Shown in pieces: positions 35,447 through 40,605 of a DNA stretch of 40,605 bases (position 1 is its first letter; every line of letters begins with the position of its first letter). The notes under the pieces are model-generated. The model was not told where the DNA came from and made no database searches. It saw only the letters and a list, made by a program, of their open reading frames with translations. Source of the DNA: an uncultured Bacteroidales bacterium (lineage in GTDB: Bacteria > Bacteroidota > Bacteroidia > Bacteroidales > FEN-979); assembly GCA_903929315.1 (NCBI GenBank), contig CAIYUC010000055.1, positions 1-40,605 on the forward strand. Direction: 5' to 3'. The translations under genes and the position numbers were made by a program.

Positions 35447-35469
35447 AAGTTAACGACCCAATTGGAACG

Positions 35470-35523
35470 ACACCACTGCATTTATGGAAATTAATTAACT
35501 CCTTAAATCCAGTGGCGTTTTTT
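35470..35523 (+). terminator. Terminator of rpsT
   Basis: CCACTGCATTTA (35473-35484) pairs with TAAATCCAGTGG (35504-35515) with one C-C mismatch; CG then six T follow. It separates rpsT from the lipid genes. Confidence 0.8.
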
Positions 35524-35561
35524 ATTTACTGTTGAATCCAAAAATCACACTTCCACACACA

Positions 35562-35581
35562 CCTGCCTGCCGGCAGGCAGG
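35562..35581. repeat. 20-bp perfect palindrome (REP-like)
   Basis: CCTGCCTGCCGGCAGGCAGG, self-complementary over its full length. Just upstream of the TATTGCC array. A partial relative (CTGCCTGTCAGCAGG) occurs near 1914-1928. Confidence 0.75.
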
Positions 35582-35596
35582 CTCAAACCCACACCC

Positions 35597-35722
35597 TATT
35601 GCCTATTGCCTATTACCTATTGCCTATTGCCTATTGCCTATTGCCTATTGCCTATTGCCTATTGCCTATTGCCAATTACCTATTGCCTATTACCTATTGC
35701 CTATTGCCTATTGCCTATTGCC
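35597..35722. repeat. 18 x TATTGCC tandem array
   Basis: 126 bp of uninterrupted heptamers: fifteen TATTGCC, two TATTACC (units 3 and 14) and one AATTACC (unit 12). It ends 7 bp before the ATG of the glsA-like gene and follows the rpsT terminator, so it occupies the promoter or leader of the lipid gene. A reading frame across it codes only for the repeat. Confidence 0.95.
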
Positions 35723-35729
35723 TTAAATA

Positions 35730-36650
35730 ATGATCGAACCAGCTGAAATATCCGAACATTTTATCGATATCGAAAAAATATTTGGCACTAAAAATCCAAA
35801 GCTCCTCAGGATACTGCCGAAATTCATATTTCAATACCTCCGTCGTGTTATCCATGAAGACCAGGTTAACAGTATGATCTATAACCATCGCGATAAATTC
35901 GGTCTTGAATTTGTCTCCGCCATACTTATTGACTTCGGCTGTAAAATTGAAGTTTCTGTTCCACCTATAAATCGGAAAACCCAATCAGGAATCAACAGAG
36001 TGGAAGCGTCTGCTGAAAATGGAATGGAAGGCAGTGAAGAGCTTTCTCAATTAATTCCACCTGAAGGACGGTTCATTATTGCATCCAATCATCCCCTTGG
36101 AGGTCTCGACGGACTTGCTCTGATCCATGTTGTTGGTAAAGTTCGCCCCGATATTGTTTTCCCGGTTAATGACTTGCTGTTGCATATTCCGGGGTTGCAA
36201 CCCCTGTTTATCCCGATCAATAAACACGGAACAAACAATGAAAATATCAGGATCATCGAAGACACATTTGCATCCGATAAAACAGTATTGTATTTCCCTG
36301 CTGGTCTTGTTTCCAGGAAATCCGGTAAAGGTGTTATAAAAGATCTTGATTGGAAGAAAACCTTTATTTCGAAATCAAAAAGATATAAAAGGGACATCAT
36401 CCCGGTTTATATTTCCGGCCGCAATTCTGATTTTTTTTACAACCTGGCTGATTGGAGAAGAAAACTCGGTATTAAAGCAAATATTGAAATGCTCTATCTC
36501 CCTGGTGAAATGTTTAAACAGAAAGGTAAATTGGTTAAAATTATATTTGGGGAATCTATTCCTTACACTACCTTCGATAAAACAAGGTCAGATGTTCAGT
36601 GGGCAGAATTGATTAAAGATAAAGTGTATGAACTTGACCGTATTGTTTGA
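35730..36650 (+). CDS. glsA: GlsA-like O-acyltransferase (PlsC superfamily), glycine-lipid synthesis
   Basis: 306 residues. The acyltransferase signature is spaced NHPLGGLDG (near 117), His then five residues then Asp; [14 protein letters not shown] and [13 protein letters not shown] correspond to PlsC blocks II-III. It lacks the membrane helix of PlsC. The next gene is a GNAT-like N-acyltransferase. This pairing matches GlsA/GlsB of Bacteroides, which make N-acyl-oxyacyl glycine, with GlsA adding the second fatty acid to the hydroxyl of the first. By homology alone an ornithine- or other aminolipid product is possible. ATG 35730 directly follows the TATTGCC array. Named by pairing and motif, so moderate confidence in the substrate. 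Confidence 0.75.
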   Translation: MIEPAEISEHFIDIEKIFGTKNPKLLRILPKFIFQYLRRVIHEDQVNSMIYNHRDKFGLEFVSAILIDFGCKIEVSVPPINRKTQSGINRVEASAENGMEGSEELSQLIPPEGRFIIASNHPLGGLDGLALIHVVGKVRPDIVFPVNDLLLHIPGLQPLFIPINKHGTNNENIRIIEDTFASDKTVLYFPAGLVSRKSGKGVIKDLDWKKTFISKSKRYKRDIIPVYISGRNSDFFYNLADWRRKLGIKANIEMLYLPGEMFKQKGKLVKIIFGESIPYTTFDKTRSDVQWAELIKDKVYELDRIV

Positions 36651-36703
36651 AAACCTGATATATAATTGCTCTCCTTAGCTGGCTACTTGCAAATTATTTG
36701 TAA

Positions 36704-36727
36704 TTTTATCGTTTCTCCACGATAAAA
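36704..36727 (+). promoter_or_regulatory. Perfect 9-bp hairpin in the glsB leader
   Basis: TTTTATCGT (36704-36712) and ACGATAAAA (36719-36727), loop TTCTCC, 15 bp before ATG 36743. No T-run follows, so it is not an ordinary terminator; an operator or leader structure. Confidence 0.5.
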
Positions 36728-36742
36728 CGAAACATAACTTAA

Positions 36743-37711
36743 ATGGAACCAATTATCCCACCTGTAGATCCTGCATTACTGGAACACGAACTGGGTGATC
36801 ATAAATTCGTCCGCAACACAAATAACGGACACAATAAGATCTATAAATTTACAGCCCATGATTCACCTAATTTGATGAGAGAAGTCGGGCGGCTGCGGGA
36901 GATTACTTTTCGTGATGCAGGTGGCGGTTCCGGTAAAGAAGTTGATATTGATGAATTCGATATCGCAAAAAAACCATTTCAGCAATTAATCGTATGGAAT
37001 CCTGAACAAAAAGAGATTGTCGGCGGTTATCGTTTTATCCATGGTAACAACATTCCCTGTGATACCGATGGCTGTCTCTATAGCGCCACAGCCGAGCTTT
37101 TTTCATTTTCCGATAAGTTCGTCCGTGATTACCTGTCCTATTCAATAGAATTGGGCCGTTCCTTTGTCCAACCAGAATACCAACCGACGGTTAACCTCAA
37201 AAAAGGAATGTATTCCCTTGATAACTTATGGGATGGACTTGGTGCAATTGTAATCGATAATCCTGACATTAAATACTTCTTTGGAAAAATGACGATGTAT
37301 CCCGATTTTAGCCGGACAGCAAGGGATATCATCCTTTATTTCCTGGGATTATTCTTCCCGGATAAAGAACACCTGCTGACGCCAATTATACCGATCCATA
37401 TGGAAACCGATAGGAATTTCCTGGCTGGAATATTTACCGGGATTTCCTATGAAGAAAATTATAAGATTTTAATCCAGCAAATTCGCAAATATAATGAGCA
37501 TATTCCTCCACTCGTAAATGCCTATATGAACCTGTCTCCTACGATGAGAACGTTTGGGACGTCCATCAATGCAGCATTCGGTGATGTTGAAGAAACCGGT
37601 ATCCTTATCTCTATTGAAGATATTTATCCGGTGAAAAAAGAACGCCACCTGACTACCTACATAAGAAGATTGTCCTCGCTAAAGAACCTGAAACTACGAC
37701 GGAAGAAATAA
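36743..37711 (+). CDS. glsB: GlsB-like N-acyltransferase (GNAT fold), glycine-lipid synthesis
   Basis: 322 residues. A GNAT-like acyltransferase core: REVGRLREITFRDAGGGSGKEVDIDEFDIAKKPFQQLIVWNPEQKEIVGGYRFIHG, then SYSIELGRSFVQPEYQP and DNLWDGLGA, the conserved core of OlsB/GlsB-type amino-acid N-acyltransferases. These put a 3-hydroxy fatty acid on the amine of glycine (or ornithine in OlsB). It lies 92 bp after the glsA-like gene, so both steps of the lipid are encoded together. The C-terminal 100 residues are less conserved. The amino acid used cannot be read; glycine is inferred from the phylum and order of genes. Confidence 0.75.
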   Translation: MEPIIPPVDPALLEHELGDHKFVRNTNNGHNKIYKFTAHDSPNLMREVGRLREITFRDAGGGSGKEVDIDEFDIAKKPFQQLIVWNPEQKEIVGGYRFIHGNNIPCDTDGCLYSATAELFSFSDKFVRDYLSYSIELGRSFVQPEYQPTVNLKKGMYSLDNLWDGLGAIVIDNPDIKYFFGKMTMYPDFSRTARDIILYFLGLFFPDKEHLLTPIIPIHMETDRNFLAGIFTGISYEENYKILIQQIRKYNEHIPPLVNAYMNLSPTMRTFGTSINAAFGDVEETGILISIEDIYPVKKERHLTTYIRRLSSLKNLKLRRKK

Positions 37712-37748
37712 CAATGAACAATGAACAACGAATAACTATGAATAACCA
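37711..37748. repeat. ACAATGA heptamers and AATAACTATG word
   Basis: ACAATGA, ACAATGA, ACAACGA (37711-37731), running into a 20-base word at 37729-37748 identical to 10967-10986. In the gap between glsB-like and engB. Confidence 0.7.
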
Positions 37749-37795
37749 TCAGTAAAGTATGACAAATATCTCACTATCCATTTCCCCTGTCAAAT

Positions 37796-38401
37796 ATGGA
37801 CATTAAATCAGCTGACTTCATCTCCAGTTCCCCGAATATAAGTTCTTGTCCGCAGTTAAAATTGGCTGAATTTGCATTCATCGGTCGTTCAAATGTCGGG
37901 AAATCATCCTTGATTAACATGCTCACAAATAGGAAAAGCCTGGCAAAAGTTTCACAAACCCCTGGAAAAACACGTTTGATCAATCATTTCAAAATAAACG
38001 ACACATGGTACCTTGTCGATCTTCCTGGCTATGGGTTTGCCCGGATCTCAAAAGATGAAAAAGCAAAATTGGAAAAACTGATCTATAGCTACTTCCTGAA
38101 AAGAAAAAACCTGGAACACACCTTTCTGCTGGTAGATTCCCGGTTAGACCCACAATCAAATGATATCACCTTTATGACATGGCTGGCACTTCATCACATC
38201 GGTTTTACCCTCCTGTTTACAAAATCTGATAAGCTCTCTAAAACACGCCTGGTAAAGAATATGAATAATTACAGGAAAATTCTTATCGAGTTTAATCCAA
38301 ATTCCGGAGAGATTATCCCAACCTCAATAATGACGAATAAAGGCAAAGAAGAAATCCTGCAAACCATCAAATCTTTTTTAAAAACAACTTCTGGTCAATG
38401 A
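37796..38401 (+). CDS. engB: Ribosome biogenesis GTP-binding protein YsxC/EngB
   Basis: 201-residue GTPase needed for large-subunit assembly. G1 GRSNVGKSSLIN, G2 in TPGKTRLIN, G3 DLPGYGFA, G4 TKSDK and G5 around PTSIMTNKG, all in the order of the EngB family. Its stop overlaps the start of wecB (ATGA), so the two are translationally coupled although unrelated in function. Confidence 0.95.
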   Translation: MDIKSADFISSSPNISSCPQLKLAEFAFIGRSNVGKSSLINMLTNRKSLAKVSQTPGKTRLINHFKINDTWYLVDLPGYGFARISKDEKAKLEKLIYSYFLKRKNLEHTFLLVDSRLDPQSNDITFMTWLALHHIGFTLLFTKSDKLSKTRLVKNMNNYRKILIEFNPNSGEIIPTSIMTNKGKEEILQTIKSFLKTTSGQ

Positions 38402-39456
38402 AAATTGTATCCATTGTCGGTGCCCGGCCCCAATTCATTAAAGCCGCTGCCGTCTCCCGCGTTATCTGTAAAAATCCTTCAATCCACGAAATCCTTCTCC
38501 ATACAGGACAACACTATGATCAAAATATGTCGGCTGTCTTTTTCCATGAATTGAATATACCTCAACCTGATTATAATCTTGAAGTGGGGTCCGGAAGTCA
38601 TGCACAACAAACAGGAAAAATGCTGATGAAAATCGAGGAAGTTCTTATAAAAGAACAACCTGATTGGACGTTGGTTTACGGTGATACCAACTCGACAATA
38701 GCCGGCAGTCTTGCAGCTACGAAACTCCATATCCCGGTTGCCCATGTCGAAGCAGGATTACGTAGTTTCAACCGTGAAATGCCGGAAGAGATCAATAGAA
38801 TTATCACAGACAGGATTTCTGATCTCTTGTTCGCACCGACGCAAACTGCCATGCAAAATCTTGATAATGAAGGCCTTAAAAATATAACGTTCTTCACAGG
38901 GGATGTAATGTTCGATTCCGTCCTTCATTACCGTGAATTGGTTTTCAATAACCCTGAAAAGTATAAGACCAAAAATTTACCTCCTTCCTATCTCCTTGCA
39001 ACCATTCATCGTTCTGAAAATACCGATAACCGGAAAAATATTGTAAGCATCCTTGATTCCTTTTCAAAAGCCAGTCTCCCCGTGGTTTTCCCGCTTCATC
39101 CCCGGACTAAAAAAGCAATCAGCCTGATAGGGGAATTTCCCGGAAATGTGATCGTGATCGAACCCGTCGGTTACCTGGAAATGTTGAAACTTATTCTCGA
39201 CTCAGTGAAAGTCCTCACAGATTCCGGCGGTCTTCAAAAAGAAGCTTATTTCCTGGGAAAGCAATGCATAACATTACGAACAGAAACAGAATGGGTTGAG
39301 ACCCTTCATGATAACTGGAATATCCTTACCGGAACGGATAGAATCAAGATCCTTGAAGCAATCGATTCTCCATTACCTACAGCAAAACAAAAATCCGAAT
39401 TTGGTGATGGACAGGCAGCTTGTAAAATCGTTGAATACCTGGAAAGTAAAACTTGA
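38398..39456 (+). CDS. wecB: UDP-N-acetylglucosamine 2-epimerase (non-hydrolysing)
   Basis: Interconverts UDP-GlcNAc and UDP-ManNAc, feeding surface polysaccharide. 352 residues, usual size. GARPQFIKAAAVSR, HTGQHYD, YGDTNSTIAGSLAATKLHIPVAHVEAGLRSF, EEINRIITDRISD, TIHRSEN, PLHPRT and DSGGLQKEAYFLGK are the family's active-site blocks. Overlaps engB by 4 bp. With the UpxY gene downstream, it places the start of a capsule/exopolysaccharide region here. Confidence 0.95.
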   Translation: MKIVSIVGARPQFIKAAAVSRVICKNPSIHEILLHTGQHYDQNMSAVFFHELNIPQPDYNLEVGSGSHAQQTGKMLMKIEEVLIKEQPDWTLVYGDTNSTIAGSLAATKLHIPVAHVEAGLRSFNREMPEEINRIITDRISDLLFAPTQTAMQNLDNEGLKNITFFTGDVMFDSVLHYRELVFNNPEKYKTKNLPPSYLLATIHRSENTDNRKNIVSILDSFSKASLPVVFPLHPRTKKAISLIGEFPGNVIVIEPVGYLEMLKLILDSVKVLTDSGGLQKEAYFLGKQCITLRTETEWVETLHDNWNILTGTDRIKILEAIDSPLPTAKQKSEFGDGQAACKIVEYLESKT

Positions 39457-39478
39457 ATGTAAATTCCTTTAAAATATA

Positions 39479-39566
39479 TAACCACTAAGATCACAATGTT
39501 TTATACCAAGTTCACAATGAACATTCTTTAGTGACCATAGTGCTTTCATTGTGTCCATAGTGGTTA
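39479..39566. repeat. Foldback element, copy 2
   Basis: TAACCACTAAGATCACAATG at the left end and CATTGTGTCCATAGTGGTTA at the right pair at 17 of 20 positions. Same word family as 2198-2343 and 40564-40605. It lies in the 408-bp gap between wecB and the UpxY gene. Confidence 0.6.
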
Positions 39567-39589
39567 AAAAAGTAGTTAACTTATTTCCC

Positions 39590-39691
39590 TTATTTGGCGA
39601 GCGTTTCTAATGCGTGACAATATTCATTTATCCTGTATTCCCACAGAACCAGCACACTTTCGATCTCATTTCCACGGTTGAGGTTCGACAT
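39590..39691 (-). CDS. Possible 33-residue small protein or gene fragment
   Basis: Minus-strand ATG 39691 to TAA 39590, MSNLNRGNEIESVLVLWEYR... ending CHALETLAK. The frame is open upstream to about 39773, across a GACGCAGAGACGCAGAG repeat word (39694-39714), giving an additional SGYIFFELLADKDFY segment without a normal start. No family recognised; perhaps the tail of a lost gene interrupted by a repeat. Weak. Confidence 0.25.
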   Translation of the reverse strand: MSNLNRGNEIESVLVLWEYRINEYCHALETLAK

Positions 39692-39817
39692 TTTCCTCTG
39701 CGTCTCTGCGTCTTTGCGGTAAAAGTCTTTATCCGCCAGCAACTCAAAAAAGATATAGCCGGAGCTGACGATTTATTGAAAAAAAAATAAAAATTTCATT
39801 TTTTTTAAAAACTTGAG

Positions 39818-39825
39818 TAATTTTG
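39818..39825 (+). promoter_or_regulatory. -7 box of the UpxY gene
   Basis: TAATTTTG, within a GAGTAA-TTTTG-TTACTC inverted repeat (39815-39831), 39 bp before ATG 39865. A TTG at 39823 overlaps it and is therefore not the start. Confidence 0.5.
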
Positions 39826-39864
39826 TTACTCAGTTTTCAAACAATCATCTCTGATCCTGAAAAT

Positions 39865-40365
39865 ATGGAGCACTGGTATGCTGTTTACACAAAACCCAGA
39901 AGTGAGAAAAAACTTGCAATACGACTGAATGAAAAAAGTATTGAAGCATACCTTCCATTAAGGAAAACCCTGAAACAATGGTCCGACAGGAAAAAACTGG
40001 TCGAAGAACCCTTGATAAGTTCCTATGTCTTTGTAAATGTCAATCCGGAAAACTATTTTGAGGTATTAAATACCCCCGGAGCTGTCAGATTTATCTGGTT
40101 TGGTGGAAAACCTGCTATCATTCCGGATAAGCAGATTCAAATCCTGAAATTAGTGACAGGAGCAAATATTGATGTCGAATGTGCACACAATGACTTTCCA
40201 AAAGGCAGTCATGTAAGGGTCGTGACGGGTCCGTTAAATGGATTGACCGGTGAATTGGTCTCAACCTCCGGTAAAAACAAGGTCATGATCAGGATTGACC
40301 ACCTGGATAAAGTTCTTCTGGTAACAGTGTCTCCCAATAACCTGGAACCTATAGTGATAAATTAG
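39865..40365 (+). CDS. UpxY-type transcription antitermination protein (NusG paralogue)
   Basis: 166 residues. N-terminal NGN domain WYAVYTKPRSEKKLAIRL...LPLRKTLKQWSDRKKLVEEPLISSYVFVN, then a KOW domain KGSHVRVVTGPLNGLTGELV. In Bacteroides, UpxY proteins act at the leader of their own capsule operon to stop premature termination. It sits next to wecB near the window's end, which suits the first gene of a polysaccharide locus to the right. ATG 39865 begins the conserved MEHWYAVYTKPR. The next 240 bp contain no gene, and could be the leader it acts on. Confidence 0.88.
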   Translation: MEHWYAVYTKPRSEKKLAIRLNEKSIEAYLPLRKTLKQWSDRKKLVEEPLISSYVFVNVNPENYFEVLNTPGAVRFIWFGGKPAIIPDKQIQILKLVTGANIDVECAHNDFPKGSHVRVVTGPLNGLTGELVSTSGKNKVMIRIDHLDKVLLVTVSPNNLEPIVIN

Positions 40366-40563
40366 GTTCCATGAAAAATAGTAATCTTCCCCGCTAAGTC
40401 TCTTTTGTGACTGACCAGGCGAAGCTGTGTTCAGTGAAGGGTGAAGATTTACAATGATTTTCTGGTTGCAATGCGAGTATGAATATTCATGAATGGATAA
40501 AAGTTGAATTACCCAGAAGCACATAAGATTAAGAGACTGTTTAAAAATTATTGAATATTTTTT

Positions 40564-40605
40564 TAACCACTATGAACACAATGTTTTGCACAAAGATCAC
40601 AAAGA
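40564..40605. repeat. Foldback element, copy 3 (cut by the window end)
   Basis: TAACCACTATGAACACAATG... GCACAAAGATCACAAAGA aligns with the right arm of copy 1 (2267-2306). Only one arm is in the window. Confidence 0.6.

Noticed and set aside
35597-35722. CRISPR array
   Set aside because: Unit is only 7 bp with no spacers and no cas genes.
35532-35726. Open frame of 64 codons across the TATTGCC array
   Set aside because: It codes only for the repeat (LLPIAYC...) and the palindrome; no independent gene features.

Overview
The window reads as chromosomal DNA of an anaerobic or microaerotolerant member of the Bacteroidota, most likely near Bacteroidales. The grounds are: repeated TAnnTTTG -7 boxes, some with a TTTG/TTG -33 box; an UpxY-type NusG paralogue; a predicted glycine-lipid acyltransferase pair; an outer-membrane barrel/OmpA-like/TPR protein; pyruvate:ferredoxin oxidoreductase; and an archaeal-type WtpA tungstate/molybdate binding protein. 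No rRNA, CRISPR array, prophage or transposase gene was found. There are two tRNAs (Leu-UAA, Gly-GCC).

Layout. 1-2361: pruA on the minus strand between two ~150-bp direct repeats, then a 146-bp foldback element. 2362-3744: MFS exporter (minus). 3893-11935: a plus-strand metal/cofactor block: ModE-like regulator, wtpA, a secreted protein with two molybdopterin-domain-like halves, permease, ATPase, moeA, compact moaA, moaC and a MOSC-MogA fusion. Together these import tungstate or molybdate and build molybdopterin cofactor; moaD, moaE and moeB are not here. 11941-16466: SodC, an OYE-family reductase, a small PepSY-like secreted protein and a surface protein resembling tail-fibre proteins. 16549-20462: tRNA-Leu, tRNA-Gly, mutS, a SpoU methyltransferase. 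20733-26800: barrel/OmpA/TPR protein, folK, sppA, a DHOD-like flavoprotein. 26870-34977: nifJ, mutS2, carboxyltransferase beta subunit, and a biotin carrier whose frame breaks at an A8 run. 35174-40605: rpsT, glsA/glsB-like lipid genes, engB, wecB and an UpxY antiterminator that probably opens an exopolysaccharide locus beyond the window.

The most unusual signal is not a gene. At least nine places carry short tandem arrays with a 7-bp period but different sequences: GCTTTAG, GCCTGGT, TTCAAAA, CCGGATG, AGTCACC, ATTACGA, CCAGTAT, TATTGCC and ACAATGA. Most are intergenic, but one lies in frame inside mogA and degenerate ones lie in the linkers of mutS and mutS2. The largest (18 x TATTGCC) ends 7 bp before the glsA-like start codon. 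Nine-bp and ten-bp relatives and foldback elements occupy further gaps. No computation was run; everything is read by eye from the sequence and translations.
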